A DNA stretch of 5,607 bases, taken from contig CAMPIH010000148.1 of NCBI GenBank assembly GCA_946886275.1, positions 1 to 5,607 on the forward strand. The letters run 5' to 3'. The notes beneath the pieces are model-generated. The model searched no databases, had not been told where the DNA came from, and worked only from the letters and a program-made list of their open reading frames with translations. The stretch's first letter is position 1. Every line of letters begins with the position of its first letter. Positions 1 through 5,607 of the stretch are shown here, in pieces. The position numbers were made by a program, and so were the translations under genes. The DNA comes from an uncultured Sphingosinicella sp. Lineage in GTDB: Bacteria > Pseudomonadota > Alphaproteobacteria > Sphingomonadales > Sphingomonadaceae.

Positions 1-233
1 TTCGGCGACGTCGAGAAGTCGACCTCGTCCGGCCGAAGCTCGATCCGGCGCCGGTCGCTGTCGGTGACGGTGAGGCCGTTGCCGGCGATCTCCTCCTTGA
101 CCGAGGCGCGGCCGACGAAGGAGACGTCGAGGCCCGAGGCGAGCCAGGCGGCGCCGGCCCAGCAGCCGATCGAGCCCGCGCCATGGACGACGATGTGCGG
201 TCCTTCGCCGCTCGCCGAAACAGCCGAAGCCAA
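1..233 (-). CDS. Ketopantoate reductase family protein (PanE/ApbA), N-terminal part, cut by window edge
   Basis: This is probably a 2-dehydropantoate 2-reductase, which reduces ketopantoate to pantoate with NADPH in pantothenate/coenzyme A synthesis. Only about 77 N-terminal residues are present; the C-terminal substrate and catalytic domain lies beyond base 1. The visible part is the Rossmann nucleotide-binding start: HIVVHGAGSIG at about residues 13-23 with the GxGxxG-type motif, then a second strand ending in VSFVGR (the Arg fits NADPH preference), then the family-typical NGLTV at about 52-56. No ATG or GTG lies between the upstream queF stop and the Rossmann strand. The most likely start is therefore the TTG at 233-231, which adds a short leader MASAVSASGEGP; the ribosome site before it is weak. 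It begins 4 bases after the queF stop, so the two are probably co-transcribed. The family is clear, but several PanE-like paralogues exist and the true substrate is inferred. The start codon is uncertain. Confidence 0.82.
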   Translation of the reverse strand, partial: MASAVSASGEGPHIVVHGAGSIGCWAGAAWLASGLDVSFVGRASVKEEIAGNGLTVTDSDRRRIELRPDEVDFSTSP

Positions 234-237
234 GGCT

Positions 238-684
238 TCAGCCCCGGCCGCGATAGGGGGCGACGCCCTGGTCGGGGATCCACAGCCCCTCGGGCGGAGA
301 GCCGCTCTGCCAGAAGACGTCGATCGGGATGCCGCCGCGCGGATACCAATAGCCGCCGATCCGGAGCCAGAGCGGCTTCATCTCCGCGACGAGCCGCTCG
401 GCGATCCCGACCGTCACCGCTTCGTGGAATCCGCAATGGTTTCGGAACGAAGCGAGGAAGAGCTTGAGCGACTTGGATTCGACGATCGTCTCATTGGGCG
501 AATAATCGATGACGATGTGGGCGAAGTCCGGCTGGCCGGTGACCGGGCAGAGCGAGGTGAATTCCGGCGCGGTGAAGCGGACGAGATAGGGCGTCCCTGG
601 CCTCGGATTGGGCACGTAGTCGAGCGTCGCTTCCTCCGGGGAAGCGGGCAAGGGAGCGCTCCGGCCGAGATGGGTCAGGTCCAT
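238..684 (-). CDS. queF: NADPH-dependent 7-cyano-7-deazaguanine reductase QueF (preQ0 reductase)
   Basis: A cytoplasmic enzyme that reduces the nitrile of preQ0 to the aminomethyl group of preQ1 using two NADPH, a step in making queuosine for tRNA. The 148-residue product matches the short, single-domain QueF type (tunnelling fold). Key residues are all visible: the nucleophile Cys46 in [12 protein letters not shown], the proton-donor Asp53, the QueF signature ESKSLKLF at 69-76 that contributes to NADPH binding, and His87-Glu88 in NHCGFHE for substrate binding. These keep the same mutual spacing as Cys55, Asp62, His96 and Glu97 of the Bacillus subtilis enzyme. The C-terminal [15 protein letters not shown] stretch is also typical. 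The start at 684 gives MDLTHLGR, the length usual for the family, with a modest purine-rich stretch (AGAGCGGGA) just upstream. It is transcribed divergently from the gene at 868 and precedes the PanE-like gene closely. Nothing suggests loss of function. Confidence 0.97.
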   Translation of the reverse strand: MDLTHLGRSAPLPASPEEATLDYVPNPRPGTPYLVRFTAPEFTSLCPVTGQPDFAHIVIDYSPNETIVESKSLKLFLASFRNHCGFHEAVTVGIAERLVAEMKPLWLRIGGYWYPRGGIPIDVFWQSGSPPEGLWIPDQGVAPYRGRG

Positions 685-744
685 GTCCCGCTCTGTAGAG
701 CCTGGCCGACGCGAGGGAAAGCATCGTCGACCAGGTGCGCGCGC

Positions 745-825
745 GAAAATAGGGACAGTATATATTTTTCCGGAAGACGTTCGGACCCGGTGACGATTAA
801 AAAAATATATACTGTCCCTATTTTC
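745..825. repeat. Perfect 25-bp inverted repeat around a 31-base centre, AT-rich palindromic element
   Basis: Bases 745-769 (GAAAATAGGGACAGTATATA followed by TTTTT) are the exact reverse complement of 801-825, with 31 bases (770-800) between. A folded strand would have an uninterrupted 25-bp stem. The arms are AT-rich in a strongly GC-rich surrounding, so this is probably inserted rather than ancestral DNA. From memory, arms containing A(A/T)AGGGACAGT-like sequence resemble short inverted repeats found beside Y1/IS200-like (REP-associated) transposase genes; this was not checked by search. No transposase is present, and I see no target duplication directly outside the arms. The element sits in the divergent region between queF (61 bp from its start) and the membrane-protein gene (43 bp before its start), so each arm faces one gene with identical sequence. 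Each outward-facing arm contains TATACT, a possible -10 box, but without a convincing -35 box. Confidence 0.9.
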
Positions 826-856
826 CTTCCACTATTCGCTCCCCCACTGCTGGGCT

Positions 857-865
857 AGGGAAGGG
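857..865 (+). promoter_or_regulatory. Ribosome binding site of the AI-2E family gene
   Basis: The run AGGGAAGGG ends two bases before the ATG at 868, with its first AGGG seven bases before it. It supports the 868 start and shows that the palindromic element upstream is left outside the coding region. Confidence 0.6.
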
Positions 866-867
866 CG

Positions 868-1932
868 ATGGAGCCGCAGCCGACCGCCTCGAGACGAGGG
901 ACCTTTCTCGCCTCCGTCGTCGCTCTGGTCGTGGCCGGCGGCGCCGCGATCATGGTCCTCTGGTTCCTCCAGAAGATCGTCACCGCGCTCCTCCTGCTCT
1001 TCTTCGCTCTGGTCGTCGCGATCGCCTTGTCGGCGCCGGTCAACTGGTTCGTCCGCCGCGGCATGGCCCGCCACTGGGCGGCGATCCTCACCTTGCTTCT
1101 CTTCTTCGGCGCCGTCGCCTTGCTCGGCGCGCTCGTCATCCCGCGGCTGGTCAGCCAGATCGCGATCCTCGTCGACAATCTGCCGGCTTTGATCGTCAGC
1201 GTCGAGCAGCAGCTCGCCGCCTTGCTCACCCGCTATCCGGACCTTCAGCCGCTGATCGAGCCGAACGGCGGCACCGACCCGGGGCTGGTGCCGAGCCCGG
1301 GCGAATTGTTCCGGAGCGTCGGCGGCCTGTCGCTGTCGCTCCTCGGCGGGCTCGCCCTCACGATCATCTTCTTCAGCACCGTCGCCTATGTCGTGGTGGA
1401 TCCGAGGCCGATCCTGAGAGGCTATCTCGGAAGCCTGCCTTACGCCTATCGCCGCCCCGGAATGCGCGCCTATCGCCGAGCGTCGCGGGCGGTGGTCGGA
1501 TGGACCAAGGCAAGCCTGGTGATCGGCGCGATCCAGTCGGTCGCGGCGTTCATCTTCCTCAGCCTGATGGACGTGCCCGGCGCCCTGGTCTGGGCGGCCC
1601 TGGCCTTCTTCGCCGACTTCATTCCGCGCATCGGCGGCTATGTCATGGCCTTCCCGCCCGTCGTCCTGGCCTTGACGCTGGGGCCGATGACGGCGGTCTG
1701 GGTGGCGCTCTTCTACCTCGTCAGCAACGAGATCCTCGGAAGCGTCGTCGCTCCGAAGATAAGGGGCGCGACGATGCAGCTCCACCCGGTGCTGCTGATC
1801 TTTTTCACTCTGGCCTTCGCTCTGGCCTTCGGGCTGCTCGGGGCGATCGTCGCGACCCCGGCCGCCGCCTTCTTCTCGGCCTTCTACAGCGAATTCTACA
1901 TGAAGCGGCCGCTGGCCCGGGCCGACCATTGA
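868..1932 (+). CDS. AI-2E family transporter (PerM / UPF0118 type membrane protein)
   Basis: A polytopic inner-membrane protein of the AI-2E exporter family. Family members include E. coli TqsA (linked to autoinducer-2 export), PerM and Na+/H+ antiporter-like proteins, so the family name does not establish the substrate. The 354-residue length is typical. Hydrophobic stretches lie at about residues 13-33, 36-57 and 70-92, then a soluble amphipathic section at about 95-150, then membrane stretches at about 153-178, 212-235, 238-262, 264-290 and 304-338. Family-type motifs are visible: DFIPRIGGYV at 250-259, and VAPKIRG followed by MQLHPVLL at 294-310, ending in GLLGAIVATPAAAF at 322-335. The start is supported by a purine-rich ribosome site at 857-865. 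Its TGA overlaps the ATG of the next gene as ATGA, pointing to translational coupling with the M28-like peptidase. A role in moving the products or substrates of the downstream peptidases is possible but inferred. It is probably the first gene of the plus-strand operon. Confidence 0.93.
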   Translation: MEPQPTASRRGTFLASVVALVVAGGAAIMVLWFLQKIVTALLLLFFALVVAIALSAPVNWFVRRGMARHWAAILTLLLFFGAVALLGALVIPRLVSQIAILVDNLPALIVSVEQQLAALLTRYPDLQPLIEPNGGTDPGLVPSPGELFRSVGGLSLSLLGGLALTIIFFSTVAYVVVDPRPILRGYLGSLPYAYRRPGMRAYRRASRAVVGWTKASLVIGAIQSVAAFIFLSLMDVPGALVWAALAFFADFIPRIGGYVMAFPPVVLALTLGPMTAVWVALFYLVSNEILGSVVAPKIRGATMQLHPVLLIFFTLAFALAFGLLGAIVATPAAAFFSAFYSEFYMKRPLARADH

Positions 1933-3926
1933 TGAAGCGGTTACTCGTCCTCTGCCTGATGCTGGCGGCGCCGATGGCGGCGCACGGCCAGGGCCAGGAC
2001 GACCCGCCCTTGCTTCCGGGCGACCAGGCGCGGGCGATCGGCGCCGAAGTCTCCGGAAGCCAGGCGCTTCGCACGGTCCAGGTCCTGTCGCTCCACCACC
2101 GGATGCGGGTCTCGGAAGGCTATCGCGCCGCCGCCGAGCTGATCCGCGACCGGCTCGCCGCCTACGGCCTCACCGAGGTCGAGATGATCAGCCTGCCGGC
2201 GGACGGCGAGACCTTCTACGGCACCCAGCGCTCGCGCCCCGCCTGGAACGCCCGCTTCGCGGAGCTGTGGGAGCAAAGGCGGGACGGCGATAGCTGGCGC
2301 GACGAGGTGCGGATAGCCTCCTGGGCGGAGCAGCCGATCAGCCTCGCCCAGGACAGCGTCAGCGGCCGCGCCGAGGCCGAGCTGGTCGACATCGGCGCCG
2401 GCACGTCCGCCGCCGATTATGAGGGCAAGGAGCTTCGCGGCAAGCTGGTCCTGACCTCGTCCCAGCCCGAGGCGGTCGCCGATCTCGCCATCGGCCGCCA
2501 TGGCGCCGCCGGCATCGTCTCCTGGGCCCAGAACCAGCGAACCGCCTGGTGGGGCGAGGATGAAAGCCTGGTCCGCTGGGGCCATCTCGACACGTTCGGC
2601 GCCCATCCGACCTTCGCCTTCATGGTCTCACCGGCCCAGGCGAGGGCGTGGCAGCAAAGACTCCGCGCCGGCGAGACGGTCCGGCTCCGGGCCGAGGTCG
2701 AGGCCGGCCGATCGCCGGGCGCCTATCTCATCCCGACCGCCATCATCCCGGGCGACCGGCGCGACGAGGAGATCGTCTTTTCCTGCCACCTCGATCATCC
2801 CTCGCCGGGCGCGAACGACAATGCCAGCGGCTGCTCCGGGATCCTCGAGGTGGCGCGGGCGCTGAGCCGCCTGATCGAGAGCGGCGCCCTGCCGCGGCCG
2901 CAGCGAAGCCTTCGCTTCATCTGGCCGGCGGAGATCGAGGGCACGATCGCCCTGCTCAACGCCCGCCCCAAATTCCAGACCCGGACGCTGGCGACGATCC
3001 ATCTCGACATGATCGGCGGCGACACCGAGATCACCGGATCGATCCTCCGCGTCGAAGGGACTCCGCCGAGCCTTCCGAGCTTCGTCCCCGAAGTGGCGTT
3101 CGCCTTCGCCGACTATGTCAACGCCCAGTCGCTCGCCTTCGCCGGCACCGGCGAAGCAATGATGCCGCTCGTCGATCCCCAGGGCAGCCGGCGGGCGCTC
3201 CAGGCGGAGATTGGCGGCTTCAGCGAGGGCAGCGACCACCAGGTGTGGACCGAGGGAAGCTGGCGGATCCCGGCCATCTATATCGCCGACTGGCCGGACC
3301 GCTACATCCACACCCAGCGCGACGTCCCCGGCAATCTCGACCCGACCAAGATGCGCCGGGCCATCTTCATCGCCGCGGCGTCCGGCTATTTCCTCGCCGG
3401 CCTCGACCGGGCCGCCGCCCAGCGGCTCCGGCCGATCCTGTTCGAGGATCTGGGCAGGAGCGGGCAGACGGTGAACCGGCGCGCGCGAATGCTCGACCAG
3501 GCGGACAGGGTCGATTCGGGCCTCGAGCTTCGGGCCCATCACGCGCTTCACCGGGAGCAGGTCGAACGCTCGCTCGATCGCTTCGACCCGCCGGAATCGC
3601 CCGCTGCCGGTCCGCCGGAGCCCAGATCGGGCCGCATCTATCGCCGGATCCTCAATTCCGGCCCGATGAACGGCTTCGGCTATAGCTGGTTCGAGGACCG
3701 GCTCGCCCGCGCCGGCCTGCCGAGCCCGCGGCTCCTCGCCCGAACGCCTGACTGGCCCGGCCCGAGCTTCGGCTACGAGGCCCTCAACCTCGTCGACGGC
3801 GAGCGCACCGTCGGTGAGATACGCGACGCGCTCGCCGCCACCGTCGGCGACGCCCCGGTAGAGGAAGTGGACGAATATCTGGCGACCCTGGCCCGGCTGG
3901 GCGTGCTTGAAGCTACGCCACCGTGA
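1932..3926 (+). CDS. Exported M28-like zinc metallopeptidase with PA-like insert and C-terminal winged-helix (DUF4910-like architecture)
   Basis: A 664-residue probable periplasmic or secreted aminopeptidase-like protein. Residues 1-20 form a Sec signal peptide (MKR, hydrophobic core, AAHGQ); there is no convincing lipobox. A protease-associated-like region lies at about 140-255 (GKELRGKLVLTS, then VADLAIGRHGAAGIVSW). The M28 core follows: HLDH at 286-289 and GANDNASG at 293-300 (metal ligands His286 and Asp296), AEIEGT at 333-338 (general base Glu334), HLDMIGG at 357-363 (Asp359), GSDHQVW at 433-439, and IHTQRD at 459-464 (His460 as last ligand). The usual second Glu of the M28 'EE' pair appears to be Ile335, as in the divergent DUF4910-type members I recall (ETIGS). 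The C-terminus (about 612-660, EALNLVDGERTVGEIRDAL...VDEYLATLARLGVLE) looks like a PqqD/winged-helix domain. The 1932 start is chosen because it gives the signal peptide and an ATGA overlap. The same frame is open upstream to 1500, but that part only shadows the previous gene. Substrate unknown. Confidence 0.88.
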   Translation: MKRLLVLCLMLAAPMAAHGQGQDDPPLLPGDQARAIGAEVSGSQALRTVQVLSLHHRMRVSEGYRAAAELIRDRLAAYGLTEVEMISLPADGETFYGTQRSRPAWNARFAELWEQRRDGDSWRDEVRIASWAEQPISLAQDSVSGRAEAELVDIGAGTSAADYEGKELRGKLVLTSSQPEAVADLAIGRHGAAGIVSWAQNQRTAWWGEDESLVRWGHLDTFGAHPTFAFMVSPAQARAWQQRLRAGETVRLRAEVEAGRSPGAYLIPTAIIPGDRRDEEIVFSCHLDHPSPGANDNASGCSGILEVARALSRLIESGALPRPQRSLRFIWPAEIEGTIALLNARPKFQTRTLATIHLDMIGGDTEITGSILRVEGTPPSLPSFVPEVAFAFADYVNAQSLAFAGTGEAMMPLVDPQGSRRALQAEIGGFSEGSDHQVWTEGSWRIPAIYIADWPDRYIHTQRDVPGNLDPTKMRRAIFIAAASGYFLAGLDRAAAQRLRPILFEDLGRSGQTVNRRARMLDQADRVDSGLELRAHHALHREQVERSLDRFDPPESPAAGPPEPRSGRIYRRILNSGPMNGFGYSWFEDRLARAGLPSPRLLARTPDWPGPSFGYEALNLVDGERTVGEIRDALAATVGDAPVEEVDEYLATLARLGVLEATPP

Positions 3927-3952
3927 TGCAATAGCTTCGGGCCTCGACCAGC

Positions 3953-3958
3953 GGGGGA
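3953..3958 (+). promoter_or_regulatory. Ribosome binding site that supports the TTG start of the S10 gene
   Basis: GGGGGA lies seven bases before the TTG at 3966. No in-frame ATG or GTG exists nearby, and TTG at this point gives a complete signal peptide, so this site helps decide an otherwise non-standard start. Confidence 0.6.
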
Positions 3959-3965
3959 CCAGAAA

Positions 3966-5468
3966 TTGTTCAAGCGTAGCCTGATCGCCATTGCCGCCAT
4001 CGCCCTGTCGACCGGCCTCGCCGGCAACGTCGCCGCCCAGCAGGCCAGCGAGAAGGCCAAGGGGCCGCCCGCGGACCGCGAGCCGAACGTCTCCGTCACC
4101 CGCCACACCGGCACCTTCGGCGGCCAGCGGATCAGCTACACCGCCACCGCCGGCGAGACCTTCCTCCGGGCCGAGGACGGCACCGCCCGAGCGGCGATCT
4201 TCTCGACCTCCTACGTCCGCGAGCCGCGCGACCCCAACCGCCCGGTCACCTTCCTGTTCAACGGCGGCCCGGGCTCCGGCTCGGTCTGGCTCCACATGGG
4301 CGCCTTCGGTCCGAAGCGGGTGGCGATCCCCACCGACGGCACCGACGACGGCGCTCCGCCTTTCCCGATCGTCGACAATCCGGAAAGCCTTCTCGACGTC
4401 ACCGACATCGTCTTCATCGATCCGGTCGGCACCGGCTTCAGCCACGCGCTGGGCGAGACGAATCCGCAGGATTATTGGGGAGTCACCAAGGACGCCCAGT
4501 CGGTCGCCCAGTTCATCCGCCTGTGGCTGAACGAGAACGGCCGCTGGAACTCGCCCAAATATCTCGGCGGCGAAAGCTACGGCACGACCCGGACCGCGGC
4601 CGTTCTCAACCAGCTCGAGGGCAGCTTCAACGACGTCGCCCTCAACGGAATCATCCTCATCTCGACCGTGCTCGATTTCGGCGCCGGCGCCGACACGCCG
4701 GGCAACGAGATGAGCTACATCCTCAACGTGCCGTCCATGGCGGCGACGGCCCTCTATCACGGCAAGGCGCAGGCGCCTTCGGTCGAGCAGTTCACCGAGG
4801 AGGCCCGGCGCTTCGCCACCGGCCCCTATGCCCACGCTCTCCTCCAGGGCAATGCGCTCGCCCCCGAGGAAAGGGCGTCGGTCCGCCGCGAGCTCGCCCG
4901 CTTCACCGGCCTTTCCGAGGCCTTCCTCGACCGAGCCGACCTCCGGGTCACGCCCGACCGCTTCTACAAGGAACTGCTCCGCGACCGCGGCCTCACCATC
5001 GGCCGGCTCGACAGCCGCTATACCGGCCGCGACTATGACAATGCCGGCGAGTCGGTGGACAATGATCCGAGCTTCTACGGGATCGACGCCGGCTACACGG
5101 CCGCGGTCAACCAGCACCTTCGCGACACATTGGGCTTCCGGACCGACCGATCCTATGTGACGATCGGCCCGGTCGGGCCGTGGGACTGGCGGCTCGGCGG
5201 CGGCCGTGACAATGACGTCTACGTCAACGTCGCGCCCTATGTCGGCCGGGCGCTTCGCGAAAATAGCGGCCTCCGGGTGTTCGTCGGCCAGGGCTATTAT
5301 GATTTCGCGACGCCCTTCTTCGCCGCCGAATATTCGCTGTCGCGCACCGGCATGCCGAGCGACCGGATTCGCTGGGAATATTATGGATCGGGCCACATGA
5401 TGTACGTCCGCGACGAGGACCGGGTAAAGCTGAGCCGCGACGTCAGGGACTTCATCCGCGGGAGATAG
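3966..5468 (+). CDS. Exported S10 family serine carboxypeptidase-like peptidase
   Basis: A 500-residue alpha/beta-hydrolase protein of peptidase family S10, which removes C-terminal residues from peptides, usually at acidic pH. Residues 1-25 are a signal peptide (MFKRS, then a hydrophobic core ending GNVAAQQ), so it should act in the periplasm or outside the cell. Family landmarks appear in order: FNGGPGSGS at 98-106 (substrate carboxylate and oxyanion region), FIDPVGTGFS at 150-159, the nucleophile Ser204 in GGESYGT at 201-207, Asp446 in GQGYYDFATP at 441-450, and His477 in GSGHMMY at 474-480. The Ser-Asp-His triad is therefore complete and the length is normal for bacterial S10 proteins. 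The start is TTG, preceded by GGGGGA at a seven-base spacing; the first internal Met is far inside the catalytic domain. It lies 39 bases after the M28-like gene and one base before the SDR gene, so it is probably part of one operon with them. Substrate preference cannot be read here. Confidence 0.95.
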   Translation: MFKRSLIAIAAIALSTGLAGNVAAQQASEKAKGPPADREPNVSVTRHTGTFGGQRISYTATAGETFLRAEDGTARAAIFSTSYVREPRDPNRPVTFLFNGGPGSGSVWLHMGAFGPKRVAIPTDGTDDGAPPFPIVDNPESLLDVTDIVFIDPVGTGFSHALGETNPQDYWGVTKDAQSVAQFIRLWLNENGRWNSPKYLGGESYGTTRTAAVLNQLEGSFNDVALNGIILISTVLDFGAGADTPGNEMSYILNVPSMAATALYHGKAQAPSVEQFTEEARRFATGPYAHALLQGNALAPEERASVRRELARFTGLSEAFLDRADLRVTPDRFYKELLRDRGLTIGRLDSRYTGRDYDNAGESVDNDPSFYGIDAGYTAAVNQHLRDTLGFRTDRSYVTIGPVGPWDWRLGGGRDNDVYVNVAPYVGRALRENSGLRVFVGQGYYDFATPFFAAEYSLSRTGMPSDRIRWEYYGSGHMMYVRDEDRVKLSRDVRDFIRGR

Positions 5469-5469
5469 A

Positions 5470-5607
5470 ATGGACCTGGGCATCGCCGGCCGAAACGCCA
5501 TCGTCTGCGCCTCGAGCCGCGGTCTCGGCCGGGCCTGCGCGACGGCCCTGGCCAAGGCCGGCGCCCGGGTGGTGATCAACGGCCGCGACCGCGACCGGCT
5601 GATGGAG
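5470..5607 (+). CDS. Short-chain dehydrogenase/reductase (SDR), N-terminal part, cut by window edge
   Basis: Only the first 46 residues are present, starting MDLGIAGRNAIVCASSRGLG. This is the Rossmann start of a classical SDR oxidoreductase. The glycine-rich cofactor motif appears as ASSRGLGRA at about residues 14-22, a variant in which the usual TG of TGxxxGxG is replaced by Ala-Ser, as in a known subset annotated as 3-oxoacyl-ACP reductase-like. The second strand ends VVINGRDRDRL, where the Arg at 39 suggests NADP(H). The catalytic Ser-Tyr-Lys lies beyond the window. GGGAGA at 5460-5465 provides a good ribosome site inside the end of the S10 gene, and the ATG begins one base after the S10 stop, which suggests translational coupling. 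The substrate is unknown; an FabG-like role in lipid synthesis is not established by these residues. Confidence 0.9.
   Translation, partial: MDLGIAGRNAIVCASSRGLGRACATALAKAGARVVINGRDRDRLME

Noticed and set aside
685..744. preQ1-type riboswitch in the queF leader.
   Set aside because: The 60 bases between the palindrome and queF show no recognisable preQ1 aptamer layout, and the stretch is short and GC-rich.
745..825. Reading the inverted repeat as a rho-independent terminator.
   Set aside because: It lies upstream of both flanking genes, which diverge, so there is no gene end for it to terminate. It has T-rich ends, but its stem is AT-rich and the loop is long.
64..858. Plus-strand open frame of 264 codons opposite panE-like and queF genes.
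   Set aside because: It is antisense to two well-recognised genes and its C-terminal end simply reads through the palindromic element.
832..1929. Minus-strand open frame of 365 codons opposite the AI-2E family gene.
   Set aside because: The product is a highly charged Glu/Asp/Arg/Gln-rich sequence, which is what the antisense of a hydrophobic membrane protein gives; no domain is visible.
1500..1931. N-terminal extension of the M28-like gene back to 1500 in the same frame.
   Set aside because: It overlaps the conserved C-terminal half of the AI-2E family gene, has Arg/Gly/Pro-rich shadow composition, and would bury the signal peptide that begins at the ATG at 1932.
3927..3965. Possible promoter or terminator in the gap before the S10 gene.
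   Set aside because: Only a duplicated GACCAG hexamer and a GC-rich stretch are present; no stem followed by a T-run and no recognisable -35/-10 pair.
2628..5579. Very long minus-strand open frame (983 codons) opposite the M28, S10 and SDR genes.
   Set aside because: Its translation is low-complexity, rich in Gly/Ala/Arg/Glu/Asp and without recognisable domains. GC-rich genes with strong third-position bias leave the opposite frame open, while the plus-strand genes carry complete catalytic motifs and signal peptides.

Overview
The window is GC-rich DNA (with one AT-rich exception) that looks like the chromosome of an alphaproteobacterium, most likely a sphingomonad. The basis for this is the C/G-biased third codon positions, a short QueF whose N-terminus ([13 protein letters not shown]) resembles what I remember of sphingomonad QueF proteins, and an exported S10 peptidase of the kind common in that order. 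The placement comes from recall and was not checked by a search.

Layout. Bases 1-684 carry two minus-strand genes: queF (preQ0 reductase, queuosine pathway) and, 4 bases downstream, the N-terminal part of a ketopantoate reductase (PanE/ApbA family) cut by the window edge. Bases 685-867 are the divergent intergenic region. It contains the most distinctive non-coding structure here: a perfect 25-bp inverted repeat (arms 745-769 and 801-825) around a 31-base centre, forming an AT-rich island. Bases 868-5607 hold four tightly packed plus-strand genes: an AI-2E/PerM-family membrane protein (868-1932); an exported M28-like metallopeptidase with a probable C-terminal winged-helix domain (1932-3926), whose ATG overlaps the previous stop as ATGA; an exported S10 serine carboxypeptidase-like protein with a TTG start (3966-5468); and the start of a short-chain dehydrogenase/reductase (5470 to the edge), which begins one base after the preceding stop.

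How they fit together. The plus-strand genes are spaced 39 bases or less apart and no terminator is visible between them, so they are probably co-transcribed. Two of them encode putative periplasmic or secreted peptidases of different classes (a zinc aminopeptidase-like M28 and a serine carboxypeptidase-like S10), accompanied by a multi-pass membrane protein. This could be a peptide or peptide-conjugate processing unit, but the substrate cannot be read from the sequence. The minus-strand pair is ordinary housekeeping metabolism. I found no tRNA, rRNA, CRISPR array, intact insertion sequence or phage gene. The items most worth a second look are the palindromic element and the altered metal-site motif plus winged-helix tail of the M28-like protein.
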